Source: a virus. From it: a stretch of 23,088 nucleotides of DNA. Under the pieces are notes generated by a model that was not told the DNA's origin, did no database searches, and saw only the letters and a list, made by a program, of their open reading frames with translations. Location: positions 1-23,088 of the IMG/VR virus record IMGVR_UViG_3300030118_001178; one strand, written 5' to 3'. The translations under genes were made by a program, and so were the position numbers. Positions 13,420 to 21,822 of the stretch are shown here, in pieces (within the stretch, counting starts at the first letter, position 1; the number at the start of each line of letters is the position of its first letter).

Positions 13420-13795
13420 ATCTGGACTTGAAGTACACCTAGCTGATCAGTTGAATGAGTTAGGTGTACTCTTTGAATATGAGACTTTAGTGGTTAGATA
13501 TACCAGGCCAAGTAAAACTCATAGATACACACCAGATTTTATTTTACCAAATGGAATTATCATAGAGGCGAAAGGAAGGTTCTTAACAAAAGATAGACAG
13601 AAACATTTATTGGTAAAAGCTCAATACCCAGATCTTGATATTAGATTTGTATTCTCAAATCCTAATGCCAGGATAAGTAAAACATCAAAGACCACTTATG
13701 CAAAGTGGTGTTTAACAAATGGATTTTTATATGCAAAACAAGATATACCAAAGACATGGATTAAAGAAAAAAATAGGAATAAGAAAAAGAAGTAA
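13367..13795 (+). CDS. Endonuclease I / Holliday junction resolvase (T7 gp3-type)
   Basis: This 142-residue enzyme resolves branched DNA and helps degrade host DNA. It aligns by eye with T7 gp3 over nearly its whole length: FRSGLE (catalytic Glu), FEYETLVVRY, YTPDFILPNGIIIEAKG (catalytic Asp, Glu and Lys), DRQKHLLVKAQYPDLDIRFVFS and PKTWIKE. A lysine-rich tail (KEKNRNKKKK) follows. ATG 13367 is preferred, giving a lysine-rich N-terminus like gp3; ATG 13352 and 13370 are alternatives. It overlaps the SSB gene upstream and the amidase-like gene downstream. Confidence 0.93.
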   Translation: MMENKNKKKKSQTKISFRSGLEVHLADQLNELGVLFEYETLVVRYTRPSKTHRYTPDFILPNGIIIEAKGRFLTKDRQKHLLVKAQYPDLDIRFVFSNPNARISKTSKTTYAKWCLTNGFLYAKQDIPKTWIKEKNRNKKKK

Positions 13796-14120
13796 AACTA
13801 AAACAATTTTAGTTAGACATTCTGATACACCTAATAAAATGGATATTAAACCAGAACAAATCTTAGAACAGAATAGTCAAGATGGGATCCTGGGATTTGC
13901 AGATCATTTTATAATTACTATTGATGGTAAAGTTTATGCAGGTAGGGATGTAGATGTTTATGGTTTTGATGTAGATAATTTTACAGTATCAATTCTTATG
14001 ATCGGTAGAAATTATTTTACTCAGCATCAAATAGATTCAGTTAAAAAATTAATTACAGATCTGAAAGAAAAATATGGATCATTAGGAATACAAAATAAAA
14101 CAACTATAACTAAATTATGA
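13731..14120 (+). CDS. Degenerate, truncated T7 lysozyme (gp3.5)-like protein
   Basis: From about residue 23, the protein follows T7 gp3.5, the zinc amidase that also inhibits T7 RNA polymerase: TILVRHSDTP (T7 AIFVHCSATKP), GFADHFIITIDGKVYAGRD (T7 GYHFIIKRDGTVEAGRD), SILMIG, FTQHQIDSVKKLITDLKEKYG. It stops where T7 carries the catalytic end, so counterparts of zinc ligands His122 and Cys130 are missing. The position of Tyr46 reads Asp, and the first His is shifted by one. Amidase activity is therefore unlikely, while RNA polymerase binding could remain. Gene order (after gp3, before gp4) is that of T7. The start is uncertain: ATG 13731 or 13719, both overlapping the resolvase gene. Confidence 0.75.
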   Translation: MQNKIYQRHGLKKKIGIRKRSKTKTILVRHSDTPNKMDIKPEQILEQNSQDGILGFADHFIITIDGKVYAGRDVDVYGFDVDNFTVSILMIGRNYFTQHQIDSVKKLITDLKEKYGSLGIQNKTTITKL

Positions 14121-15688
14121 ATGAAGAAGAGAGTACATTTGTTAGGCATGAATCTTGTCCGAACTGTAAGTCTAAAGATAACCTGGCTAGATATAGTGAT
14201 GGTCATGCTTATTGTTTTGGATGTAATTATAGAGAAAAAGGGAGTAATGATTTGCAAATAGATAATAATAAAACATACAGTACAGATGCAAAAATAGATG
14301 ATCTTGAATACAGATCATTGAAATCTAGATCTATTAATTTAGATACATGTAAAAAGTACAGTTATAAGATCGGAAAATTTAAAGGTGAGTTAGTACATGT
14401 AGCAACTTATGATAAAGGTATTTTTAAATTAAGATATAAAGATAAAAGATTTTCCTGGATCGGTGATTCAAAGTCAGTCGGTTTATATGGTGAACATTTA
14501 TTTAGATCTAAAGGTAAAAGAATTACGATCACAGAAGGTGAGATAGACTGTTTATCTGTAAGTCAAGTGTATGGTAATCAATGGCCAGTTGTTAGTTTAA
14601 AGAATGGTGCTAATGCGGCAGTCAGAGATATATCAAAGTCTTTAGAATTTTTACAAGCATTTGAAGAAATAGTAATTTGTTTTGATCAAGATGAACCTGG
14701 ACTGAAAGCTGCAAAGGCAGTATCAGAATTATTTACACCTGGCCAGGCTATGATCGCTAGACTTCCTATGAAGGATGCGAATGAAATGTTAGTTGCAGGT
14801 AAGACCAAAGAACTTTTAAATTGTTTATGGGATGCAAAAGTTTATAGGCCAGATGGAATTGTAGATGCTTATGATTTACTTGATGATGTATGTAATAAAC
14901 CTAAAGTAGAATCTGTATCTTACCCATTCAAATCAATGAACATTTTAACTCATGGATTAAGGAAAGGTGAATTACTTACAGTCACCGCAGGTACCGGAAT
15001 TGGTAAGTCACAATTCTGTAGGGAACTTGCATATCATTTAATAAAAGAAGATAAAAAAATTGGGTATATAGCATTAGAAGAAAACCTTAGAAAAACTGCA
15101 GAAGGTTTAGTAAGTTTAGATCTTAATACACCTTTACATATTGCTACTGATATCGATAAGAAAAAAGTATCTAAATCATTCGATACATTATTTAAAAATA
15201 ATAATGTTCTTTTTTATAATCACTTTGGATCTTTGGAGTACGATAACTTACTAGCTAAAGTTAGATATTTAATTAAGGCCATGAAGTGTGAGTACATAGT
15301 TTTAGATCATATATCTATTGTAGTTTCTGGAATACAAAATGGTGATGAGAGAAGATCTATTGATAATGTGATGACTGGATTAAGATCATTAGTTGAAGAG
15401 ACCGGTGCAGGTCTGATCTTAGTAAGTCATTTAAGAAGATCAGCTACAGAAAGAGGTCATGAAGAAGGCGGCCAAACTTCATTATCACATCTTAGAGGAT
15501 CAGCAGGGATCGCACAGTTATCAGATATGGTTATAGGTTTGGAAAGGAATCAACAGAGTGCTGATAAACATAATCAAACTGTAGTAAGAATATTAAAAAA
15601 CCGATTCAGTGGTGAGACCGGAGTAGCATGTAAATTAAATTATGATCCTACTACTGGTAGATTAACTGAGTTGTACAATGATTTATGA
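14117..15688 (+). CDS. Primase-helicase (T7 gp4-type)
   Basis: This 523-residue replicative protein combines primase and hexameric DnaB-like helicase. The N-terminal zinc ribbon has Cys14, Cys17, Cys33 and Cys36 (SCPNC, YCFGC). The TOPRIM primase core has ITEGEID (Glu140) and FDQDEPG (Asp190, Asp192). The RecA-like helicase domain starts near residue 265 with Walker A TAGTGIGKSQF (Lys297) and Walker B YIVLDHIS (Asp397), then LVSHLRR, typical of gp4. Length is close to T7 gp4A (566). The ATG overlaps the amidase-like stop (ATGA). Confidence 0.96.
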   Translation: MNEEESTFVRHESCPNCKSKDNLARYSDGHAYCFGCNYREKGSNDLQIDNNKTYSTDAKIDDLEYRSLKSRSINLDTCKKYSYKIGKFKGELVHVATYDKGIFKLRYKDKRFSWIGDSKSVGLYGEHLFRSKGKRITITEGEIDCLSVSQVYGNQWPVVSLKNGANAAVRDISKSLEFLQAFEEIVICFDQDEPGLKAAKAVSELFTPGQAMIARLPMKDANEMLVAGKTKELLNCLWDAKVYRPDGIVDAYDLLDDVCNKPKVESVSYPFKSMNILTHGLRKGELLTVTAGTGIGKSQFCRELAYHLIKEDKKIGYIALEENLRKTAEGLVSLDLNTPLHIATDIDKKKVSKSFDTLFKNNNVLFYNHFGSLEYDNLLAKVRYLIKAMKCEYIVLDHISIVVSGIQNGDERRSIDNVMTGLRSLVEETGAGLILVSHLRRSATERGHEEGGQTSLSHLRGSAGIAQLSDMVIGLERNQQSADKHNQTVVRILKNRFSGETGVACKLNYDPTTGRLTELYNDL

Positions 15689-15890
15689 TAAAGAATTTAA
15701 AACTCAATCAGAATGGCATCAATATCTTATTAGACATGCGATTACTCAAGCAGAAGTTTTTAAAAAAAAAGAAATTGTTTTACAAATTCATAATGAGGAT
15801 GACATGTATTTACTATCATCAGCATTGAGTATTGTTTTTCATGATCGTGAAGATGTAGATATTTATTTTGAAATAAAGGAAGTGAACTAA
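15678..15890 (+). CDS. Small protein of unknown function (70 aa)
   Basis: The ATG at 15678 overlaps the primase-helicase end by 11 bases. The acidic 70-residue protein has a helical first half (SEWHQYLIRHAITQAEVF) and a beta-alpha-beta-like second half (EIVLQIHNEDDMYLLSSAL, DVDIYFEIKEV). No family recognised. Only one GATC is present, so it may have arrived with the adjacent methyltransferase gene. Confidence 0.6.
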   Translation: MIYDKEFKTQSEWHQYLIRHAITQAEVFKKKEIVLQIHNEDDMYLLSSALSIVFHDREDVDIYFEIKEVN

Positions 15891-16598
15891 ATGGATAACA
15901 AATATATTCTTTTATTAGGTGATTGTTTAGATCATTTAAAAAATCTTGAAGATAATAGCATAGATTTAATTATTACTTCACCGCCTTATGAAGATGTTAT
16001 GGGTGCCGGATATGGTGCTAAAACTAAAGACATATTATTTTTAAAATTATATTCTGAATTTTTAGATAAAGTTTTTAGAGAATATAAACGAATTTTAAAA
16101 GAGAATGGTCAAATATTTTTTAATATAAAAAGTAAAACTTTGAAGAAAAAATTAAACACACCTCATTGGATTGAATTTACAGATGGGTTTCAAAATTTAT
16201 TATTTAAGTCATATATTATTTGGAAATATGCCGGTTCATTTGATAGTACAAAGTCTAGGTTTCATTTAGATTATGAAGTTATATACCACTTATCTAAAGG
16301 TGATGATATTTATTTGAACTCTGATTGTGACATACATGATCCATTGTCGAGTGTATGGTATGTTCCGCATAACATTGAAAAGAAAGACAGAGTGCATCCA
16401 ACACAAATGCCATTAGCATTAGTTGAAAGAATACTTAAAGTTGCAAGTAAAAAAGGTGATGTTGTTTTAGATAATTTTATGGGTAGTGGAACTACAGGTA
16501 TTAGTTGCAAACGAAATGATCTGAAATTTATAGGCATAGAATTAAATAACAAATATTTCGATATAGCAAAAAGAAGAATGGAAGAAAAACAAAAATGA
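15891..16598 (+). CDS. DNA methyltransferase, TSPPY type (N4-cytosine or N6-adenine)
   Basis: The 235-residue enzyme has catalytic motif IV as ITSPPYED (TSPPY at residues 29-33) near the N-terminus and the SAM-binding motif as DNFMGSGTTG near residue 200. This is the beta-class order. HPTQMPLALVERIL is the usual segment preceding it, and FIGIELNNKYFDIAKRR closes the domain. SPPY is commonest in N4-cytosine enzymes; the target cannot be read from sequence. No partner nuclease is adjacent, so it probably protects phage DNA or alters host methylation. Its base-word use differs sharply from its neighbours (3 GATC, no CCWGG in 708 bases), which suggests recent acquisition. It overlaps the polymerase start (ATGA). 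Confidence 0.9.
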   Translation: MDNKYILLLGDCLDHLKNLEDNSIDLIITSPPYEDVMGAGYGAKTKDILFLKLYSEFLDKVFREYKRILKENGQIFFNIKSKTLKKKLNTPHWIEFTDGFQNLLFKSYIIWKYAGSFDSTKSRFHLDYEVIYHLSKGDDIYLNSDCDIHDPLSSVWYVPHNIEKKDRVHPTQMPLALVERILKVASKKGDVVLDNFMGSGTTGISCKRNDLKFIGIELNNKYFDIAKRRMEEKQK

Positions 16599-18331
16599 AA
16601 TACATATTAGATTTAGAATGTGATAATTTTTTAGATAAAGTTAGTAAGATCCACTGCATAGTTATGAAGAATATAGATACTAATGAGATCTATACTGATC
16701 TTGATCAATGTTTAGATCTTTATCAGAAGGCAGAATTAATTATAGGTCATAATGTTATCGCCTTTGACTGTAAAGTTATTGAAAAAATATTAGATATAAA
16801 AACTAAAGCAAAATTATTTGATACTCTTGTAGCATCTAGATTAGTTTGGTCACATATAAAAGAATACGATTATAAAAATATACATTCTGGTTATCCATCT
16901 AACCTGGTAGGTAGGCAGAGTTTAGAGGCCTGGGGATATAGACTTAAATTAAATAAAGGAACTCCACCAGATCAATGGGATGTGTTCACTAAAGAAATGT
17001 TAGAGTATTGTATTCTAGATGTGGAAGTTACACATGTTTTATATAAAAAGATTTTAGAAAAAAATTACTCACAAGATGCTTTGGATCTAGAACATAAAGT
17101 CCAGGAGACATGTGTAGGCATGATGAGTAATGGTATTCAATTTGATACTACTAAAGGTAGAGAATTATATAGTGATCTATCAGATGAGAGATCTAAATTA
17201 GATAAACAATTAGGTGAGTATTTTCCATCTTGGGAAGAGGTAGAAGAATTTATACCTAAAGTAAATAATAAATCTAGAGGTTATGTTAAGGGAGTTCCAT
17301 TTATAAAAAGAACTACAATAGATTTTAATCCAAACTCTAGAGATCATATTGCTGCAAGATTGAAAGCACAAAGAGGTTGGCAACCTACAGAGTTTACACC
17401 AGATGGTAAACCTAAAGTAGATGATTCTATTCTAGCTAATTTAGAATATCCAGAGGCTAAATTTTTAGCACGATATTTTATGATCCAAAAAAGATTAGGC
17501 CAATTAGCAGAAGGTAAAAATGCTTGGTTGAAATTAGAAAAAAATAATAGGATCTACAGTACGATCAATACTAATGGTGCGGTCACTGGTAGATGCACAC
17601 ATGCTACACCTAACCTGGCACAAGTTCCGAGTGTGTCAGCAGAGTATGGAGATAAATGCAGAGAATTATTTACTGCAAAAGATGGATGTCTTTTAGTTGG
17701 ATCAGATATGTCTCAATTAGAATTAAGAATGTTAGGCCATTACATGTACCCATATGATGATGGTGAATATGCTAATGATGTAATTAATGGAGACATACAT
17801 ACCAGGACATTACAAGCATTAGAATTAAAACCTAATCAAAGAAATTTAGCTAAGAAATTTATATATACATTTTTATATGGTGGCGGTGCTAAAAGAATTG
17901 GAGAGACTATGGGTAGATCTGCAGCAGAGGGTAAAGAATTAAGAGAAATGTTTTTAAAAAAAATACCTGCATTGAAAATGTTAATCGATAAAGTTCAGCA
18001 GAGTTCAGAAGTTAGTAATGATCTAAAGGGATTAGATGGTAGAAGGATATATGTTAGATCTGTTCATGCCGCACTTAATTGTTTACTACAAAGTGCCGGT
18101 GCTATTTGTTCTAAATATTGGATTGATAATCTAAGAACTAAATTGAATGATGATATTAAGTTAGTAGGGTGGATCCATGATGAAGTTATTTTAGAAGTTA
18201 AAGAAGATTTAGCAGATGAAGTTAAGATCATGGTGGTACAGGCTATAGAAGAAATAAAAGATCGTATAGGACTACGAGTAGAATTAACTGGAGATAGTAG
18301 AGTTGGAAAAAATTGGAAAGAGATCCATTGA
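16595..18331 (+). CDS. Family A DNA polymerase (T7 gp5-type)
   Basis: This 578-residue replicative polymerase has a 3'-5' exonuclease domain: LDLE (Asp6, Glu8), IGHNVIAFD (Asp58) and YCILDVEVTH (Asp142). The polymerase domain shows NPNSRDHIAARL, TGRCTHATPNLAQVP, motif A SDMSQLELR (Asp371), motif B RNLAKKFIYTFLYGG (Arg416, Lys420, Tyr424) and motif C HDE (528-530). It ends NWKEIH, like T7 NWAICH. It is about 125 residues shorter than T7 gp5. Much of the loss falls where T7 has its thioredoxin-binding loop, so a T7-like thioredoxin clamp is doubtful. Confidence 0.97.
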   Translation: MKYILDLECDNFLDKVSKIHCIVMKNIDTNEIYTDLDQCLDLYQKAELIIGHNVIAFDCKVIEKILDIKTKAKLFDTLVASRLVWSHIKEYDYKNIHSGYPSNLVGRQSLEAWGYRLKLNKGTPPDQWDVFTKEMLEYCILDVEVTHVLYKKILEKNYSQDALDLEHKVQETCVGMMSNGIQFDTTKGRELYSDLSDERSKLDKQLGEYFPSWEEVEEFIPKVNNKSRGYVKGVPFIKRTTIDFNPNSRDHIAARLKAQRGWQPTEFTPDGKPKVDDSILANLEYPEAKFLARYFMIQKRLGQLAEGKNAWLKLEKNNRIYSTINTNGAVTGRCTHATPNLAQVPSVSAEYGDKCRELFTAKDGCLLVGSDMSQLELRMLGHYMYPYDDGEYANDVINGDIHTRTLQALELKPNQRNLAKKFIYTFLYGGGAKRIGETMGRSAAEGKELREMFLKKIPALKMLIDKVQQSSEVSNDLKGLDGRRIYVRSVHAALNCLLQSAGAICSKYWIDNLRTKLNDDIKLVGWIHDEVILEVKEDLADEVKIMVVQAIEEIKDRIGLRVELTGDSRVGKNWKEIH

Positions 18332-18395
18332 AAATATAGGTAAAAAATTTATTACACTACCTTTATCCGGAAGGATTTTAAAAAAAGGTAATTGT

Positions 18396-18815
18396 ATGAA
18401 TAATTTATATTTTGTAGGTTATGTAAAAAATAAAACAAGCACTAAAGAAAAATGGTGTGATAAAGAATCCTGGATCCATCTTAATATAAGAGAAGTTAGA
18501 AGAGGTGCTAAAGGTAGAGCAAGAAAAAATAATATACCATTTAATGTTTCTGTAGAATATTTAAAAGATATATTTCCTGCTGATCATTTATGTCCAGTAT
18601 TTAATTGTCAAATGTCATTCTGTAATTCAGATAAATGGAGATCAGCATCAATAGATCGAATTGATCCGGAGATCGGATATGTTGAAGGTAATGTCCAATG
18701 GATTTCTGTTAAAGCAAACACAATTAAAAACAATGCACATCCTTATGAACTTTTGAGATTAGCAAATTTTATGGTAAAGCAATATAGAGGTAGAAATGAA
18801 ACAAAGAAAAAGTAA
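18396..18815 (+). CDS. HNH-type endonuclease, possible homing nuclease
   Basis: The 139-residue protein carries the pattern common to phage HNH-like nucleases: basic RRGAKGRARKNNIPFNV, CPVFNC, SASIDRIDPEIGYVEGNVQWIS and KANTIKNNAHP. Start ATG 18396 is chosen because the upstream in-frame ATG (18303) lies inside the polymerase gene and adds sequence without a clear domain. It sits between polymerase and exonuclease genes, as does T7 gp5.3, also an HNH homing-type protein. It breaks the overlap chain with a 64-base gap upstream, which fits insertion as a mobile unit. It overlaps the exonuclease gene by 20 bases. Confidence 0.8.
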   Translation: MNNLYFVGYVKNKTSTKEKWCDKESWIHLNIREVRRGAKGRARKNNIPFNVSVEYLKDIFPADHLCPVFNCQMSFCNSDKWRSASIDRIDPEIGYVEGNVQWISVKANTIKNNAHPYELLRLANFMVKQYRGRNETKKK

Positions 18816-19563
18816 ATTATTAATAGATGGAGACATTATATGTTATCAGATAGCAAGTCAGATCGAAGAACCAATACATTGGGGTGATGATCTTTGGACT
18901 TTACATAGTGATTTCAAAACTGCGAAACAAAAATTTAATAGTTATATAAATGATCTTAAAGAAAATTTATATTTATCAGATGTATTAATATTTCTTAGTG
19001 ATCGTGAAAGTAATTTTAGAAAACAATTATATCCAGATTATAAAGCAAATCGACAGGATCGTAGGAAACCAGTATGTCTATATGAAATGTTTAAATGGGT
19101 TAAAGAAGAACACAATGCAATAACAGAACCTAGATTAGAGGCGGATGATTTGTTAGGTATATATTCTACAAATCCAGATTATAAAAATAGTATTATAGTT
19201 TCTTTAGATAAAGATCTAAAAACTATACCAGGTAAATTATCTCCGGATGGATCTAACATTTTAAAGATTACACAAAAACAAGCTATGTATAATCATGCGG
19301 TTCAGATTTTAACTGGTGATCCAGTAGATAATTATCCTGGATGCCCGGGCATAGGTATTAAAACTGCGATTAAATTATTTACAGATGTAGAAGGTTCTAA
19401 AAATTTTAATCATTACTGGGATATAATTCTTAAATCCTATAAGAAAGCAGGGTTAAAAGAAAAGGATGCAATTACACAAGCACAAGTAAGTTACATTTTA
19501 CAATGGGAAGATTATGACTTCAAAAGTAAAAAAATTAAAAAGTGGAAACCAGGATCTAATTAA
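18796..19563 (+). CDS. 5'-3' exonuclease (T7 gp6-type)
   Basis: The 255-residue enzyme belongs to the flap/5'-nuclease family, used for primer removal, recombination and host DNA breakdown. Acidic metal-binding motifs appear in order: LLIDGDIICY, YPDYKANRQDRRKPV, EPRLEADDLLGI, IVSLDKDLKTIPG and GDPVDNYPGCPGIGIKTA (helix-3-turn-helix). The C-terminal part matches T7 gp6 in AQVSYILQWEDYDFKSKKI and WKP. It lies after the polymerase, as in T7. Confidence 0.93.
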   Translation: MKQRKSKLLIDGDIICYQIASQIEEPIHWGDDLWTLHSDFKTAKQKFNSYINDLKENLYLSDVLIFLSDRESNFRKQLYPDYKANRQDRRKPVCLYEMFKWVKEEHNAITEPRLEADDLLGIYSTNPDYKNSIIVSLDKDLKTIPGKLSPDGSNILKITQKQAMYNHAVQILTGDPVDNYPGCPGIGIKTAIKLFTDVEGSKNFNHYWDIILKSYKKAGLKEKDAITQAQVSYILQWEDYDFKSKKIKKWKPGSN

Positions 19564-19780
19564 TAAACCAGATCATTACAATACTGGAGATATAGAGTGC
19601 ATACAAGCTATTAAATCATCAATGACATCAGAGGCTTTTAAAGGATATCTTAAAGGTAATGTGCAAAAATATATGTGGAGATATGAGCATAAGCATAAAG
19701 ATAATAAAGTGCAAGATCTTGATAAAGCAGAGTGGTATCTTAAATATTTAATTTGTGTAGAGATAGATGAAAACATTTAA
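19514..19780 (+). CDS. DUF3310-family protein
   Basis: The 88-residue product has the DUF3310 signature: INKPDHYNTGDIECIQAIKSSM, YLKGNVQKYMWRYEHK and DLDKAEWYLKYLI. Such proteins are widespread in phages and sometimes labelled nucleotide kinase-like, but their activity is not firmly known to me. It starts inside the end of the exonuclease gene (50-base overlap). Confidence 0.85.
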   Translation: MTSKVKKLKSGNQDLINKPDHYNTGDIECIQAIKSSMTSEAFKGYLKGNVQKYMWRYEHKHKDNKVQDLDKAEWYLKYLICVEIDENI

Positions 19781-19800
19781 GTGCATGTTTAGATAATACT

Positions 19801-19992
19801 ATGGCTATTTTAAAAAGAAATAAAACAGATCTACCTAATAAATTGGAAGATCTAATCAAGTATTTGGATGAGAGTTTCCCATTAAAAAATCCAGAACCTA
19901 CTGATTGTAGTAATCAGATCATGTATAGATCTGGCCAGAGATCAGTTATAGATTTTTTAAAGAGTAAACTTAATCAAGAAAATAACAATTAA
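19801..19992 (+). CDS. Small conserved phage protein (63 aa)
   Basis: A 63-residue protein with a helical first half and a C-terminal block IMYRSGQRSVIDFLKSKL that I recall from small proteins of unknown function in other T7-like marine phages. No strong ribosome binding site is seen, and a 20-base gap separates it from the preceding gene. Confidence 0.65.
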   Translation: MAILKRNKTDLPNKLEDLIKYLDESFPLKNPEPTDCSNQIMYRSGQRSVIDFLKSKLNQENNN

Positions 19993-20010
19993 CTTGGAGA
20001 CAATATATAA

Positions 20011-20226
20011 ATGTGTAGATCATCTAGAGCAGCACCACCTGCACCACCTGCACCGGCACCAGTGCCAACCCAGGCTACAGTCGAGCAGATCCCAGAATTA
20101 GATTTAGCTATTGAGTCTGATAGTGATGCAGAAACTAAGAAGAAACGAGCAAAGAGAGCAGGTAAAAAATCATTAAGATCTGATGTGTCTTATAGTGCAG
20201 TGTCAGATTTAAACATACCTAATTAG
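20011..20226 (+). CDS. gp7.3-like virion/tail assembly protein
   Basis: The 71-residue protein begins MCRSSRAAPPAPPAPAPVP, a proline/alanine-rich stretch. It ends with RAKRAGKKSLRSDVSY...LNIPN, which resembles the end of T7 gp7.3 (KARAGGKKSL...GINI). T7 gp7.3 is a tail/host-range protein needed for infectivity. Position immediately before the portal gene matches T7. GGAG lies upstream of the ATG. Confidence 0.7.
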   Translation: MCRSSRAAPPAPPAPAPVPTQATVEQIPELDLAIESDSDAETKKKRAKRAGKKSLRSDVSYSAVSDLNIPN

Positions 20227-20234
20227 GATAATAA

Positions 20235-21821
20235 ATGGCTAAAGATAATGTAAAAAAATTATGGACAAAACTGGATATGAAAAAACACCAGTTTGTAGAG
20301 AGAGGCAGAGAATGTAGCGAACTTACGATCTCTTCATTATTACCGCCAGAAGGTTTTAGTGACTCATCTGATCTATATACTCCATACCAAAGTGTTGGTG
20401 CCAGAGGTGTAAATAACCTGGCCTCAAAATTATTATTACTTCTATTACCACCTAATGAACCATTCTTTAGATTGACTACAAGTACAAAAATTAAAAATGA
20501 ATTAGAAGGCCAAGAGGAATTATCTACAGAAGTTGAACGATCACTAGCTAAAATTGAACGAGAGATCATGAGATTTATAGAGGAATCTTCACTTAGAGTA
20601 TCTTTATTTGAGGCTCTTAAACATTTGATAGTCACTGGTAATGTTTTAATTTCAGTACCAAAAAATAATAAAATGAAGATCTACAATATTAATCAGTATT
20701 GTGTTCAAAGAGATTCTGATGGTAATGTTATACAGATCGTAATAAAAGAATCTATATCACCTAGATCATTAGATGATGAAACTAGAGAGATCGTACATTT
20801 ATCAACAGATAAAGATGAAGATGTAGATCTATATACTCACATTTGTAGAGAGATGGATGGTAAATTTTATGTCTATCAATGTGTTAATGATGTAATGATT
20901 CCTTCAAGTATAGGTAAATTTAATGAAGATGATTTACCATATATGGCACTAAGAATGGTAAGAGTAGATACAGAAGATTATGGTAGATCTTATGTAGAAG
21001 AATTTTTAGGTGATCTAAAATCATTAGAAGGATTATCTAAATCATTATTAGAGTCAAGTGCTGCAGGATCTAAGGTTGTATTTATGGTTAAACCTAATGC
21101 AGTCACTAAGAAACGAGATCTTGTAGAGTCAGCAAATGGAGATATTATTACTGGTCATAGAGAAGATGTGACTACTCTCCAGGCAGATAAACAATATGAT
21201 CTACAAGTAGTAGAAAGAGTTATAAATACTTTAAATGAAAGATTAGCATTTGCATTTTTATTGCAGTCTGGTGTGATCAGAGATGCTGAAAGAGTCACTG
21301 CAGAAGAAATTAGAAAATTAGCTAACGAATTAGAATCATCTTTAGGTGGTTTATATTCATTATTGTCACAAGAATTTCAATTACCTTTAGTAAATTTATT
21401 AATGAAAAGATTAGGATCTGCCGGATCTATTCCTAAATTACCTAAAGGATCAATTAATCCAGTGATCATAACTGGTGTCGCAGCATTAGGCCGAGGTAAT
21501 GATCTACAAAAATTAAGAGCATTTTTAGAAGATGTAAGTGTATTAGCAAGTATAGATCCTAAAGCTGCACAGATGATCAATGTTACAGATCTTATAACCA
21601 GGATAGCTACATCACATGGAATAGATACAGAAGGATTATTAATTGATCAAGAGACTATAGCCGCACAAGATCAAATGGCTCAACAAAATCAAATAGCTCA
21701 AACAATGACTCAAGGTGCTACACCGGCAGTCGCATCTGGAATGATGGAAGGAATTAAAGAGGGATCAATAGATCCACAAGCATTGGCACAAGGTATGCAA
21801 GGTATGATGGGAGATCAATAA
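20235..21821 (+). CDS. Portal / head-tail connector protein (T7 gp8-type)
   Basis: The 528-residue protein forms the dodecameric portal through which DNA is packaged. Features of the gp8 family are the N-terminal KLDMKKHQFVERGRECSELTISSLLP, TPYQSVGARGVNNLASKLLLLLLPP, ALKHLIVTGNVLI, and a C-terminal Gln/Met/Ala-rich helix (QDQMAQQNQIAQTM). Size (T7: 536) and location before the scaffold and capsid genes agree. Confidence 0.95.
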   Translation: MAKDNVKKLWTKLDMKKHQFVERGRECSELTISSLLPPEGFSDSSDLYTPYQSVGARGVNNLASKLLLLLLPPNEPFFRLTTSTKIKNELEGQEELSTEVERSLAKIEREIMRFIEESSLRVSLFEALKHLIVTGNVLISVPKNNKMKIYNINQYCVQRDSDGNVIQIVIKESISPRSLDDETREIVHLSTDKDEDVDLYTHICREMDGKFYVYQCVNDVMIPSSIGKFNEDDLPYMALRMVRVDTEDYGRSYVEEFLGDLKSLEGLSKSLLESSAAGSKVVFMVKPNAVTKKRDLVESANGDIITGHREDVTTLQADKQYDLQVVERVINTLNERLAFAFLLQSGVIRDAERVTAEEIRKLANELESSLGGLYSLLSQEFQLPLVNLLMKRLGSAGSIPKLPKGSINPVIITGVAALGRGNDLQKLRAFLEDVSVLASIDPKAAQMINVTDLITRIATSHGIDTEGLLIDQETIAAQDQMAQQNQIAQTMTQGATPAVASGMMEGIKEGSIDPQALAQGMQGMMGDQ

Positions 21822-21822
21822 T

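Noticed and set aside
15891-16598. Complete restriction-modification system
   Set aside because: Only the methyltransferase is present; the flanking 70-residue protein has no nuclease motif and the other neighbour is DNA polymerase.
20219-20635. 138-residue minus-strand frame opposite the portal gene
   Set aside because: The + strand encodes the well-supported portal here; the minus frame is Ser-rich shadow sequence.
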